A stretch of DNA of 64,000 nt, from the NCBI RefSeq assembly GCF_026262505.1, contig NC_067204.1, positions 5,055,797 through 5,119,796 on the forward strand. The letters are read 5' to 3'. Positions 9,073-19,380 of this stretch are shown piece by piece. This DNA is from Trichomonas vaginalis G3 (taxonomy: Eukaryota; Parabasalia; Trichomonadida; Trichomonadidae). The translations under genes were made by a program, and so were the position numbers. Within the stretch, counting starts at the first letter, position 1, and each line of letters begins with the position of its first letter. Below the pieces are notes generated by a model. That model was not told where the DNA came from and ran no database searches. It saw only the letters and a list, made by a program, of their open reading frames with translations.

Positions 9073-9277
9073 CTGGGGTAGAAATGAGGTTAGATATCGG
9101 GTTAGATATACCCATCTACCCTAAAATATATTTTTATTGAATTCTGAGTAAAATTCTGAGTAAAATGACATATGGAACACATACTTTTTTCAGTAAGGAC
9201 ATATGGGGTAGAAATGAGGTTAGATATCGGGTTAGATATACCCATCTACCCTAAAATATATTTTTATTGAATTCCGT
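9073..9277. repeat. two copies of hairpin/AATATATTTT module
   Basis: GGGGTAGAAATGAGGTTAGA at 9,075 and again at 9,207, each followed by a GATATACCC..CTACCC return arm and CTAAAATATATTTTTATTG. The GGGTAGA and TCTACCC arms can pair. The orientation is opposite to the copies at 7,905 and 8,004. Confidence 0.85.
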
Positions 9278-9344
9278 ATGAAAATCGTGAAAAATAACAG
9301 AGTATTTTGACAACTTCAAACAAGCAGAGTAAATGAACCATTTA

Positions 9345-10220
9345 TTTTTATTGACTTTTTACAATTTGAACTTTGTTCGCGTAGATATGAATTCTGAAAG
9401 AAGTATGAGGGTCTTGTATGACTTTGTACTTCTCCCATAGTTCATGTCTGTCAAACTTACCTGCCATGGACTCTTTCATAAGTTCCATGAAATCGTCTTC
9501 GGACAATCCGGGAAAAGTACAATGTCAGTAAGTATTCTCTTTACATCCTTACTTAAACTCTTTGCTGTCTGTACACAATGACAACTGAGATGTTAAAGTG
9601 TCTGAGCTTCTTAAGAATTCGACACATATCTTGTTCTCTATTCTTTAAGCAAAGGATGAGAAGCAAAGTCATCTAAGATAAGAAGACACCTATGAGGGTA
9701 TGTCTTCCAATCGTAAGATTGCAATTTCTTCGAAATGTATTCTATCTCTTTCTGTTTGTTTCTGAAGTGTTTCTTCTCTAATATTCTCTGCATTTCCTCA
9801 TTTGGGTCTTTAAACTTCGAATTTATATACTCATTTATAGCATTATACTTCAAAACTCTTCTTTGGTACTTCTTTATCCAATCTAACAACTCAGAGTCTT
9901 TTATACATACTAACTTAGACTTCTTTATAATATCTTTGAACGAATTGACGGTTTGGTCAAATTGACCAGAAGTACTACAAATGAACAACTAACTCATAGA
10001 ATGGGTTCTTCTCATCTAGTTCTTGTTGTTGTGCAGCCATTTTAAGATAAGTGAAAGTCTTACCCGACCCAGGTGGTGCGATTAGACCTGTTATACCATT
10101 CTGAGCAAATAAGAACTTGTCATGTATAGGTTTTATCTGAGCATTTTCTAACTTCCTCTTGTTCTTGTTTAAAACATTCTCAAATTTCTTGTCAATGTCA
10201 GCAAACTTTTTTTCTAACAT
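9345..10220 (-). pseudogene. A32/FtsK-HerA-like packaging ATPase of Maverick-1
   Basis: The start is taken at 10,220 (MLEKKFADIDKKFENVLNKN). Walker A is APPGSGKT about 55 residues in, and Walker B is CLLILDDFA further downstream. A C-terminal tail of about 50 residues lies near 9,350-9,500. Family knowledge: this ATPase pumps the genome into the capsid in Mavericks, virophages and large DNA viruses. Its promoter region (10,221-10,256) is shared with the divergent gene at 10,257. Broken. Confidence 0.75.
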
Positions 10221-10256
10221 ATTTTTAGAAAAATTAAAATTTTTATCTTTTAGAAA

Positions 10257-10710
10257 ATGTCTAGCGATTTCGCTATCTATATTCGAGACAAGCTTTTTGA
10301 CAGCAAAACATCTGTCGACCATAAAATCTTACATAGTGTAAACAAGAAAGGTGAATTTGTTCTAAAGTTCTGTTTCTGGGAATATGACAAGAACCATAAA
10401 ACATTAGGCAGAGAAGTCTTAAAATTTGTCAATGACAGACTTGTTGACAGAGATGACGCCGATTGGAAAGATGAAGTCCAACAAAAGTTCTTAGAATGCA
10501 AAGAAGACACATGCGCTGTTCTTGAAGATGAAATAGAAAACAGAATAGATGAGCTATTAAAGGACAAAGAACTTTTACATAAATATGGTTCGAGAAATTT
10601 GACATAACTCCACCAGAAAAGAAGAAGAAGAGAGAAAAGAAAGAAAAGAAAGTAGAAGAAGAGAAGAAAGAACCTGAACCAGTTCCAGAGAAAAAGAAAT
10701 TTGACATGTA
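10257..10710 (+). pseudogene. Maverick-1 protein, unknown, Lys/Glu-rich tail
   Basis: An open part of 116 residues begins MSSDFAIYIRDKLFDSKTSV. A coding-like Lys/Glu tail follows (KKKKREKKEKKVEEEKK, about 10,615-10,710). It is divergent to the ATPase gene with 36 bases between starts. No domain recognised; the region is broken. Confidence 0.45.
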
Positions 10711-10730
10711 AAAATAAAATTTTATTTTTA

Positions 10731-11146
10731 GAACATTTCTGGGTCAATGTCAATGTTCTCTTCCTCTTTAGGAGCAAACACTGGCTTAGACTCTAAAATC
10801 TTTTTACCCAATTTACCTTGAACTTCAACTATCTTAGACTCATAATATTCATAGTCGTCTGCTTTCTTTGGTTCATAAGGTATAACAAGTTTGTATGCTT
10901 TGCCTTCTTTAAGGTTTGAGAACCTTCTGTCAAAATTTCTTTGACTGCTAACAAACCTTCTATGTCTAAGTCTTCAAATTTCGCACCATTTTTAGTCACA
11001 ATAGCAAACTTAACTGGTTCGATGTTCCAAACTTTGTCAAATGTAGACTTTTCAAAATGGTAGAAGTAAACATTCAAATATGCGAATGGGTCTAGTTCTT
11101 CTTTGACTTCTGTCATGTACTTATTTACTGAAATATATTTCGTCAT
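10731..11146 (-). pseudogene. Maverick-1 protein, unknown
   Basis: The start is at 11,146 (MTKYISVNKYMTEVKEELDP). The protein has an FAYLNVYFYHFEKSTFDKVW segment followed by beta-rich sequence (KFAIVTKNGAKFEDLDIEG). Coding-like sequence continues to about 10,731, ending in an acidic tail. It lies directly downstream of the helicase gene on the same strand. Broken; no family recognised. Confidence 0.4.
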
Positions 11147-11181
11147 CTTTTCTATCGGATAAAAAAATATTTTTTTTAAAT

Positions 11182-12415
11182 TTACTCAGAAAAATTTTTC
11201 TTTGTATATACGCCGTTCTGAACATCTAAAAGATTTTTGACATTTGCCAAGAATGTTCGTTTAGATGCTGTCATATAACCATACTCTTGACAATATTGTT
11301 TATACGAGTCGTACAATGACCTTTCATCTAAACACTCAAAGTTAGTCTCATCTATAAACAGTTCATATACACTCTTGTTTGCTTCTAACAATGTTTGTCT
11401 TTCTTCGGTATGTGGAATTTGTCTTGGATTGAACTTAGAAATATCTAATGTCATGAAATATGAGAACAAGTGGTTGTAAAAGTTAGGTGTCAAAGTTTCT
11501 GCTAAGTCGTCAAAATATTCTGTATCTTGCATATGAGAATCTGACGTTCTGACAACTACATATCTTCTGTCAGAACTTTCTAACTTCATCGGAACGGCAT
11601 TGTTTGAAACCATGATGAAATTTGCAACATTTTCACAAACTCTTTGGTCTTTATATTTTCTTTCAACAACTCCAACTTTGTCTGTTATAAGACTCTTCAA
11701 AGCATCTGAGTTCAAAACTTTTGTTGTATCTATACTTTGAAGTTCGTTACATACTATAAGTTTCATATTCTCTATTGAAGAGTTAAATTTACCGCAGATG
11801 TTTTCTAAGTTTGTCATATTAGGGTTCGAATAGCCCTCTAACAGTTTGCACAAAATATCTGTAAAGAAAGTGTTCTTACCAGTTCCTTGTTTTCCAATTA
11901 TAATGAGAGCAGTTTCATTTTTAGCACTTGGATGTTGTAAGATGTTTGCAAACCAACATAAGATATACTCATAGACTCTTTCGTTTCCATTGCATATAAT
12001 TTCTTTGACATGGTCTAACCAAGCTTCTATAACATTTTCTTTCCATTCTACTTGTTCGTATTTATATCCAGTGAAGATAGAATAGAAGTTTGGAGATGGT
12101 GTATAGAACTTTATACCGAACTGAAAAATCTTCTAACTTTGACAATAAGATATCCCAAGCATCTAACATCTTCATGCCAACTTGTACGACTTTTATTTTC
12201 TTAAGTTTCTGTCTACATTCTTGTTCTGAAACTATTGTCGCTCTTGGTTTGTTAAAGACAACATCCCATTCTTTCATGACATAACATTCTGGGGCAGAGT
12301 CGACATAAATGACTAAACGTTTCAAATTCTCGACTGCTTTGTTATAGTCTCGAAATGGACACATATTTCTGAAGCTTGGAAGTCATAAAAATCTGAAACG
12401 TCTATTCTGTACATT
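11182..12415 (-). pseudogene. SF3/D5-like helicase of Maverick-1
   Basis: The start is at 12,415 (MYRIDVSDFYDFQ) after an A/T promoter-like string. Walker A is IGKQGTGKN (coded near 11,880-11,910). It is followed by a D5/NS3-type helicase core with NLENICGKFNSSIENMK, then LIVCNELQSID (Walker B region) and FIMVSNNAVPMK (motif C with its Asn), and a C-terminal winged-helix-like region. Family knowledge: SF3 helicases of this type unwind DNA in virophages, large DNA viruses and phages; Mavirus combines one with a protein-primed polymerase. Classical Mavericks usually lack it. Broken. Confidence 0.8.
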
Positions 12416-12445
12416 TTTATAAAAATAAAAAAAAATATTTTTTTT
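12416..12445 (-). promoter_or_regulatory. AT-rich promoter of the helicase gene
   Basis: Read on the minus strand, ATATTTTTTTTTATTTTTAT and AAAAATG match the string before the polymerase at 1,546 almost base for base. This supports one promoter type for both replication genes. Confidence 0.55.
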
Positions 12446-13130
12446 ATTCTTGACTTTTGTTGTTCTTGAGCTATTTGTTGCATTTGTTGTTCTTGAGCTA
12501 TTTGTTGTTGAAGTTGTTCTTGTAGTACAATACTTTCACCAGTTGCATCTTCCAATTCGAAACTTTCTGCCGTCATTGACAAATACATAGGACATAAAAG
12601 TTTTACAGGAACAAAGTTTGCGTCAACTAAGGTTAAGTTTATGTTTGCTAAAGTGTTTGAGTTTACTAAAGCTGAAAACTCTGCATTCGAATGAACAATA
12701 GGCAAACCAGCAGAGAAAGTGTTGTTTATACGCATGAGTATCTTTTGGTCATAGTAGTTTCTGTCGACATTCGAATAGCACTTTGAACCTAAGTTTGAAA
12801 CAATATATAAAATAGGTGTACTTAAAGTCAATGGAACAGACAACCTTGTATGACACCTTTTCCTGTTATAGGAAACTGTTGGTAGTAAAAACCAGATATA
12901 AGTTTTGTATTATAGCTCATATCGTTTATACTAAACTCAGTCGGACATCCAAACATAATGAAACCTGCTCTAGTTGCAGCACATGTTACATCCGTCCTTA
13001 AAGTATTAAATAAGTCAACAAAACCTGTTGGTGGTATATCTGAGTAAGTATCTTCAAAGAAGTATTTTTTACCATTCACAACAACAAAGTCTTCTGGTGT
13101 CAAAAGAGCAAAACAGGCTTTAGTCGTCAT
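12440..13130 (-). pseudogene. penton/minor capsid-like jelly-roll protein of Maverick-1
   Basis: The start is at 13,130 (MTTKACFALLTPEDFVVVNG). The protein is beta-rich with repeated short hydrophobic strands (FIMFGCPTEFSI, ILYIVSNLG, ILMRINNTF, INLTLVDANFVPVKLLCP) and a Gln-rich tail (QQQIAQEQQMQQIAQEQQ). The size, strand pattern and position between helicase and major capsid genes suggest the single jelly-roll penton protein of Mavericks. This is an inference from pattern, not a recognised signature. Broken. Confidence 0.45.
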
Positions 13131-13227
13131 TGTGTTTAAAGTTTACAATATCGTCCTTGAGGACTTTGTAAGTTTGTTGTTATAGAATTATATGACTCAG
13201 GGTTTTTAGTCGTAATAGTATAAACCA

Positions 13228-13827
13228 CTATGTCTTCTGCCATTTACTTAGCAAAAATTTTAATGAAATGTTGTGGTCGTCAAATATTTTTATGACGTCT
13301 GGGAAACTATATTTTAAGTTCAACGTTTCACCTCCTTTCATAACGTATATCTTGTCAATGACATTATATGAAACACCACAGCAAGCAATGTCGGGTTCTA
13401 TTTCTTTGATGTTTATATCGTCTGCCTCTGTCAAAAGTTTCAATAGTTCTTTCAAAATTTCATGAGGTGCGATGACATATGAGTTCACTTTTACAGGGTT
13501 GTGTTCGACCAAGTTTAACATTATACCCAAAGCTTGACAAATCTTCTCCTGAGTTTTAAGTTTGTCTTTAAGTTGTTGGTAGTCGTTTCGAATATCTGCA
13601 ACAGAACTTAAGTCTCTGCTAACTTCAGGATATGTTGGTTGTTCTTTTACAGGAACTATTGTTATACCATCTTCGTCTTCGTATGGTTTCCCCACTTCAA
13701 CATCTCTTTCTTTGACATTGACAACAACACTTTGACTGTTTGTTTGAGTTGGTGAATTTAACTTCACATCTGCCACCGCCATTAAACCTTTTGAAACACT
13801 TACGCTTCTATTTTTCGGAAATGACAT
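13228..13827 (-). CDS. conserved Maverick protein, 199 residues, shared with Maverick-2
   Basis: I place the start at 13,827 (MSFPKNRSVSVSKGLMAVAD); the longer upstream frame is unlikely. The N-terminal 75 residues are disordered. The C-terminal half (IMLNLVEHNPVKVNSYVIAP, then IEPDIACCGVSYNVIDKIYV) aligns by eye with the C-terminal half of the Maverick-2 protein at 38,493-39,194, including the CCG at its centre and the following strand/helix pattern. Both lie near capsid genes, so a virion or assembly function is likely. The family is unnamed to me. Confidence 0.6.
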   Translation of the reverse strand: MSFPKNRSVSVSKGLMAVADVKLNSPTQTNSQSVVVNVKERDVEVGKPYEDEDGITIVPVKEQPTYPEVSRDLSSVADIRNDYQQLKDKLKTQEKICQALGIMLNLVEHNPVKVNSYVIAPHEILKELLKLLTEADDINIKEIEPDIACCGVSYNVIDKIYVMKGGETLNLKYSFPDVIKIFDDHNISLKFLLSKWQKT

Positions 13828-13832
13828 TTTAC

Positions 13833-14140
13833 TTAGAATAAAAAGATGGACGTATTTGAGTATCTCTTGAATTGAAGCAGAACAAAGTTTACACACACAA
13901 ACAATACAAATACATTGACAGAATAGTTCTTTATACAAACAATGGAAAATGTTATAGAATAGCAGTCTTTGCTGAACCAAAATATTTTCATAAAGCAAAG
14001 AAAGTTGGTATAACTGAATGGTGAAAGTTCTTGACGTTGACAAAAATATAACAACAAAACTGACCGATATTTCTAAAGGTAAGTTTATAATACAATTATG
14101 TCAAAACTGGCGTACTGTCAATATTTGACGGAGAGAAGTC
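13833..14140 (+). other. coding-like stretch without a clear gene
   Basis: Between the conserved 199-residue gene and the capsid region there are short plus-strand coding-like fragments (for example RIVLYTNNGKCYRIAVFAEP) in more than one frame. They look like the remnant of a small Maverick gene. No family recognised. Confidence 0.25.
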
Positions 14141-14154
14141 AGTTCAAGAACAAC

Positions 14155-15754
14155 TTACTGACCTGCTGCCAAAATCTGCTCGATGGAAGCTGTCGTTATG
14201 CCAATCTGAGGAGCCCCAGCAGGTTTCATCGAACGAATCTTCAAAAGAGCATCTTCCGTGAAAAGTGCTATTGGTTTTGTAAACTTCTTTGCTTTCAATT
14301 CATCTGGACCGTCTCTGTCACCAGTATATTGTATTTGAACTGTACCAACAGTTGAAATACCACCCATAAAGTCTTCTGAGTCAGCAAATGGAATGCCAAG
14401 CCAAAAGTTTGAACGGTCTCCATTTGTATATTGAGTTTTTGAGCTCCTGTATGGTCCATACTTTCACATATGGCATAATAGAACTTTGCATTTCAGGGTT
14501 AATGGTTGTTGTGAAGTTGTTGTTAAAGTTCATAGCATCTAATGTCAAGTTGTATGACCTCATATCCTCAACTGTAGAATATTCTTCTCTTGGATATATT
14601 TGCCATCTATGTTTATATGATATTTAATACCAGGGTTGTAGAAACAAGAATAGTCATTTATAGTTTCGTCTGAACAGTACAAACATAGTATCTGCATGTT
14701 TCATTGCAGTTGTTAAAGCAATATCTGTTCTTGCACCTGGGTCAGCACTTTGGTTTCCAACTTCACCTGCAAAGTCTTTGACAGATATTTGGTGTATAGG
14801 GAACATAAGTGGAACTGCAATATATTTGGCAGCTAAAGCATTTGAAATATCTGGGTCCAACATATAGACTGCAAGTCTGCTTTCTATTCTCTTGCATTCA
14901 AACTTTTCGCATGTGAACTTAACTGGGTCCCAAGCATTCCAGCAGCATTGAAATAATAGTTTACTTCAGTGTTGAGGTTTGAGAAACCAAAGTCTAAGTC
15001 AACTTTGTCTTTGCAAAAGTCGGCGAATGACATTTTATTTGTTCCCACTACGTCTGTAAGAGTGAATGGGTCTTGTGTTGGTGCAATGACTAAGTTATTT
15101 TTGCTTGGAGTAAGTTCGATAGAAATTTTTCCTGCCCAGTTTGGCAAGTATCTTAAAAACCTGAAGATGAGGAAAGATGACAAAGGAACTCTAAGTTTCA
15201 ATTTTACTTTGGTTACTGCTCCATTGTCCAGAAAGGTTAACATAAACTCCTGGAACGTTAGGGTCAAGTCTTCTTATTTTCTCAATAGTTGCATACTGGT
15301 CTGTTTGTTCTCTAGCTTGTGGTTGTACTGAGTTTCTCAAAGCGAACCATTCATAGTTTGCCCATGTTACTGTTTGAACTAAGTCAGAGTTAGAATATAT
15401 CTTATATCCCATGAAAACTTCTGGAGCATATTGGTATCCGACATAGAAAATTCCATTGCAACCTTTCTTGTCAGACAACTTGGCAGAAGGTTTTATTTCA
15501 ATGTCTTGTTCCACGTATAAGAAAGAGTTGTCAATAGAAATTATATGAAACCTGTCGCAAGCAATATCTACTGTTGTTGAAGAACCTTCTCCAAACTCAC
15601 CTACGTTTCCATAAGAAACAGCAGTTGTATATTCGTAAGTTCCAGGAACTATTTCTGACCTTCTAATGGCATTGTCGCATTCGTTATACCATTCGGAAAC
15701 ATTTCCATTCATAGCATCCAAAACTGTTGGCGTTATATTCTGAGCGGCGTACAT
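14155..15754 (-). pseudogene. major capsid protein (double jelly-roll type) of Maverick-1
   Basis: The start at 15,754 (MYAAQNITPTVLDAMNGNVS) follows TTTTTACTCATATGAA, a variant of the motif at 737 and 911. The region codes for beta-rich, Trp- and Tyr-containing sequence of about 530 residues in all, with segments typical of double jelly-roll capsids (YVNLSGQW, LPNWAGKISIELTPSKNNLV, AAKYIAVPLMFPIHQISVK). Length and gene order match the Maverick-2 capsid gene. It is the main shell protein. Broken in several places. Confidence 0.65.
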
Positions 15755-15862
15755 TTCATATGAGTAAAAATATAGAATAGTTGGATTTATATGTCATAAT
15801 AGAACCCACGTGGACCAAGCTTTACTTTCTTCCTGACTGAGTTTTTAACTCTTCTTTTTCCT

Positions 15863-16309
15863 TCATTGCCCTCTGCTTTGAAGTTGTTGCATCTTTGCCT
15901 CATGTTCATCTAGTATGTTGCAAATTTCCCATGTCCTTTTTGCCTTTTGGCTCTGGTCGCCCATCTCAGGTAACCTATATCCTAGAAAGAGTTTGTCATA
16001 GTCTGTATTTGAGTCTTCGCGTATTGTTTGCATGACTCTTTCCTGAGTTTCCGGTTCAAGCTCTTCAAACAGTGCCTGTCCATATGGAATATGCTCGTTT
16101 CCAAATATATGTTTTTGTAGCCATTCTGGTTTTCTTTCCATGTTACCAACTATATCTTTTGTGAATGGGAAAGCTTTTACCCAATCTTTCAGTCTTGCGT
16201 CGTTTATTTCTGTAGTTGGTTTTATTTTGTCAAGGAACATGTTTTTCAATACTAACATTTCATTTGGTACTGTCCATTTGAGTTTTCTTAAATATTCATC
16301 CCTTCTCAT
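15863..16309 (-). CDS. Maverick-1 protein, 148 residues, unknown
   Basis: An intact frame from 16,309 begins MRRDEYLRKLKWTVPNEMLV. It is rich in Trp and charged residues, helical, and ends in a Gln/Glu helix (EHEAKMQQLQSRGQ). It lies between the capsid gene and the 883-residue structural gene on the same strand, so it is probably a late virion gene. No family is recognised. Confidence 0.5.
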   Translation of the reverse strand: MRRDEYLRKLKWTVPNEMLVLKNMFLDKIKPTTEINDARLKDWVKAFPFTKDIVGNMERKPEWLQKHIFGNEHIPYGQALFEELEPETQERVMQTIREDSNTDYDKLFLGYRLPEMGDQSQKAKRTWEICNILDEHEAKMQQLQSRGQ

Positions 16310-16331
16310 TCATTGTCTGCAAAGTAAGTTT

Positions 16332-18983
16332 TTATGACATTTTGTAAACTTTCGTTTGCAAGGTCATGTACAATAGGTTCTCTTCCTTCGCCTCCCTAAC
16401 TTTCTTTCTAAACTCTTCACCAAATATACCATCTCTATGGTTCTGTGTAGTTCTTTGAGATAAATGTTCTAGAACGTCAGGTGTTATATTTCCATCAGCC
16501 ATGTTCATTTCATACTGGTCCAAAATATCTGCATGTTTCATATCTTTCAATGGCATTAAAGCCGCGCTGAAAATACCAGCTATATCTGGTTCACCATTGA
16601 CTTCCATTGCGTCTACAACTTCTTGGAATTGTGGTTGTAAGTTTATGAACCACCTATCCGGATTAGCTTTATGACCCCATCTCATTGTAGTTCCATCGTC
16701 TGCAGAAACAAAAGTAGGTTTGTTTCCATCTTGGTTAGGTTCTGAATGAACTTTAAACAATGTTTCATTTCTATATGTTTTCTTGAAATTTAACCTTTTA
16801 TTTTCACCGAGTTCATCCGAAGATTGAACGTTAAATGCTCGTAAGTAAAAAGGGTTGTTGTATTTGTGTACATTTTTTTTCAGTTCTTCCATTCTATGCT
16901 GGATATTTTCATCTGATGTTGGAGTCTTTTGTATGTCGGCAAACATTTTTCGATATTCTTCTACTATGTCAGCCGAATTTTTTTTAGACTCTTGGAAATA
17001 TTCCATATTCTCCGCATACTCTTGTTGAGGGTCAAGATTTTTCGGCTGTTCCAAATCTTCATCTAGTTCTGTGAAGTTAGTTTCCAAAGGAGTGACTTGT
17101 TCGTTTCCTTCAGGCTCTTCTAGCTGTTGTTGCTGAACTATTTCTTCCATGTCTGGTTGTATCTGAACTATTTCTTCCTGTGGAGTTTCTTGTACCTCAT
17201 CTGCTGGCATTTCATATATTCCGAGACCGTTTTTAACAATTTCCCTATCTACGTCATCCGCATTCATAAGCTTTTGTTCTTTCGTTCCGTCTCTATTTTT
17301 TACGCGTTTCATGACGAAAGTTGAATTGTCATTTAGCTCTGACATCAAATATCTCGGAGTAAATTCATCCATGTCATTTGGATGATATGCTATTAAATCA
17401 TATCCCTTAGCGAGCTTGTATTTTCCAGGTTTGAGATTATATCCGTTTTGGTGCTGAGCCATAAAGCTAAATAGGTTCGGGTCAGTATTTCCATCCTTGA
17501 ACTTTCCAATAGCTTCTTTATATCTGTCACTAAAGTCAACAGTATCTGGGAAACCACACTCTTCTTTAAGCATTTTTAAGAATTCTTGGTTTCCTTGTTC
17601 TCTACTTCTTTTATGTCCTTGCTCTGGTTGTGGAGGTGGTTGTTGTGCAGGGTTTTGAACTGTTGGTTGTGGAGGTGGCTGTTGTGCTGGGTTTTGAACT
17701 GTTGGTTGTTGTGTTGGTTTTGGTGCATGCCTGTGTCTGTGTCCATGTGACGATGTAAATGTGTTAGGTAGTCCTGGTGCAGGTGCTTCTCTTGGAGGGT
17801 TTGGTGGTATATAAGTTCCACCAGCTGGCACATATGTTCCATCTGCAGCGTAATGTCCTACCTGACTTTTCGTTCTTAAGAAAGCATTTACTAGGTCTGT
17901 TTTGGTCTGTTGTAACTCTTTTTCTTGACTTTTCACAACAGTTGCTCTAACGGCGTCATAGGCACTTTGAACTGCCTGTCTCGTTGCTGCATCTGTTATT
18001 TTCGTCATATTTTGTGCTACTTCTTTTAACTCTTTGTCGAAACCTTCAGACTTCAGTTTCTTTCCAGATGAGAAGTCGTTCACTAGTTTCACCTTACTAT
18101 GAAGAGCTTCGAAGGCATTCTTAAAGTCAGCATTCATTAAAGCTTCATTTGAACTGTCTTCATCCGCTTGTATTTTTGTCCTTATTGACCCTATAAGCTG
18201 GGCTGCTTTAGCGTTGGCTTGGGCATCTAACCAGTCATTGTTAGCTTTTATATATTCTGCGCTTTTCATTGCCTTTTGCATGGCTGCGTCGTTATTTTTA
18301 CTTTCTTGTGCTAAGTTTTCATACTGTACGGTTTGGTTTTGCAACTGTAAAAGTTTTTCTGCCTTTACATTTGCTTCAACTTCTTTTTTATACTCATCGC
18401 TATCCATATATGTCTTCAGGGCTTTTTGTTTTATTTCTTCATCTTTCAGTACTTTATATTGAGTAGTATGGTTTTTCAAATTTATAACATCTTGTTCCAT
18501 TTTTGCTACTTCTGCTGCTTTTTCTGACACTTTTTTCGCATATTCCTCTGTACTTAGTTCTTTCAGTTGTTCTTCTTTCTTCTTTTTCTCTACGTTTAAC
18601 TCATTGAGTTTCTTTGTGTGTCTGTCATATTCTAGTTTCTTTTCGTTTTCACTTATTTGCTTCTGTATGTCTATGTTTGACTTTTTGACATCTGTTATTT
18701 GATTTTTGAGTGAACTCAAATTCATTTGACTTTGAGGGTTATATGCTGTTCCGTCTGCAGCTCCACCATAGCCTGCCATTTTCGCTAAAAGTGCCGCTCT
18801 TAAACCTCCACTCTGTGCACCAAGAACTCGGTTTAAAAGCATAGGATTGCTTGACATTTGTTGCAACATAGTGGGGTCATTCAGCATTTGTTGTTGCAAC
18901 TGTTGTTGTGGTGTCAGTTTTACTATTGGATGTTTCAATGCTCTCTTCCTCTTACGTATATTCTTACGTATCTTACGTGGCAT
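16332..18983 (-). CDS. large coiled-coil/Pro-Gln repeat structural protein, 883 residues
   Basis: One intact frame. Residues 1-20 are very basic (MPRKIRKNIRKRKRALKH). Residues 20-50 are Gln-rich with a repeat of Leu/Met-Leu. Residues 80-370 are long coiled coil rich in Lys, Glu and Ala. Residues 380-450 are Pro/Gln/His-rich with three PTxQNPAQQ repeats. The rest is mixed alpha, acidic in part, with a short beta-like module near residues 500-560. It is the largest intact gene of the element and lies at the right end, convergent with nothing. A tape-like, tegument or scaffold role is a guess. The upstream string TTTAACTTCACTT is shared with the gene at 5,780. Confidence 0.65.
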   Translation of the reverse strand: MPRKIRKNIRKRKRALKHPIVKLTPQQQLQQQMLNDPTMLQQMSSNPMLLNRVLGAQSGGLRAALLAKMAGYGGAADGTAYNPQSQMNLSSLKNQITDVKKSNIDIQKQISENEKKLEYDRHTKKLNELNVEKKKKEEQLKELSTEEYAKKVSEKAAEVAKMEQDVINLKNHTTQYKVLKDEEIKQKALKTYMDSDEYKKEVEANVKAEKLLQLQNQTVQYENLAQESKNNDAAMQKAMKSAEYIKANNDWLDAQANAKAAQLIGSIRTKIQADEDSSNEALMNADFKNAFEALHSKVKLVNDFSSGKKLKSEGFDKELKEVAQNMTKITDAATRQAVQSAYDAVRATVVKSQEKELQQTKTDLVNAFLRTKSQVGHYAADGTYVPAGGTYIPPNPPREAPAPGLPNTFTSSHGHRHRHAPKPTQQPTVQNPAQQPPPQPTVQNPAQQPPPQPEQGHKRSREQGNQEFLKMLKEECGFPDTVDFSDRYKEAIGKFKDGNTDPNLFSFMAQHQNGYNLKPGKYKLAKGYDLIAYHPNDMDEFTPRYLMSELNDNSTFVMKRVKNRDGTKEQKLMNADDVDREIVKNGLGIYEMPADEVQETPQEEIVQIQPDMEEIVQQQQLEEPEGNEQVTPLETNFTELDEDLEQPKNLDPQQEYAENMEYFQESKKNSADIVEEYRKMFADIQKTPTSDENIQHRMEELKKNVHKYNNPFYLRAFNVQSSDELGENKRLNFKKTYRNETLFKVHSEPNQDGNKPTFVSADDGTTMRWGHKANPDRWFINLQPQFQEVVDAMEVNGEPDIAGIFSAALMPLKDMKHADILDQYEMNMADGNITPDVLEHLSQRTTQNHRDGIFGEEFRKKVREAKEENLLYMTLQTKVYKMS

Positions 18984-19333
18984 TTTAAGTGAAGTTAAAA
19001 AGCGGTTTTTGACAGATGTTTATATGACACTTTTTGTTCAGCACAAAAAACTACTCAGTCAAAGTCATATTTTCAGTAAGGACATATGGGGTAGAAATGA
19101 GGTTAGAAAACGGGGTAGATATACCCTTCTACCCTAAAATATATTTTTATTGAATTCTGAGTAAAATTCTGAGTAAAATGACAGATGTTTATATGACACT
19201 TTCTCCGGTTTATAGGACCTCTCTCATATTCTATCTTGTCATATCTAAACTCAAAGTCATGTATGTCCTCAAAACTTCATTTCTCCTAAACATCTTCAGG
19301 GCTAGAAGGCACGAAGTGCCTGGAAGCCCCACT
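18984..19333. other. non-coding right end of Maverick-1
   Basis: Holds two copies of TGACAGATGTTTATATGACA (about 19,010 and 19,180), a fifth copy of the hairpin/AATATATTTT module at 19,084-19,158, and a terminal GC-richer block with the palindrome GGCACGAAGTGCC at about 19,306. No gene is seen. The opposite terminus is needed to fix the true end. Confidence 0.5.
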
Positions 19334-19334
19334 A

Positions 19335-19336
<2 letters not shown>

Positions 19337-19376
<40 letters not shown>
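19337..19376. repeat. 40-base T homopolymer
   Basis: Forty uninterrupted T residues lie between the last Maverick-1-like sequence and host-like AT-rich DNA. It may mark the insertion point or be a slippage product; length is likely variable. Confidence 0.95.

Positions 19377-19380
<4 letters not shown>

Larger units (their letters stand above)
1..19333. mobile_element. Maverick/Polinton-type virus-like element (Maverick-1), open at left edge
   Basis: A virus-like fossil recognised from a protein-primed type B polymerase, an SF3 helicase, an A32/FtsK-like ATPase, a major capsid protein, a probable penton-like capsid protein and a long coiled-coil structural protein, all packed with short AT-rich spacers. 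The left end lies outside the window, so no terminal repeat pair or target duplication can be shown. The right limit is placed just before a 40-T run, at a CT dinucleotide as expected for Maverick ends, and is uncertain by tens of bases. It is broken, with well over ten interruptions across polymerase, ATPase, helicase, capsid and small genes. Old relative to Maverick-2. Confidence 0.85.

Noticed and set aside
10277-10777. 166-residue minus-strand Ser/Phe/Leu-rich protein
   Set aside because: A shadow of the plus-strand Lys/Glu-rich gene starting at 10,257.
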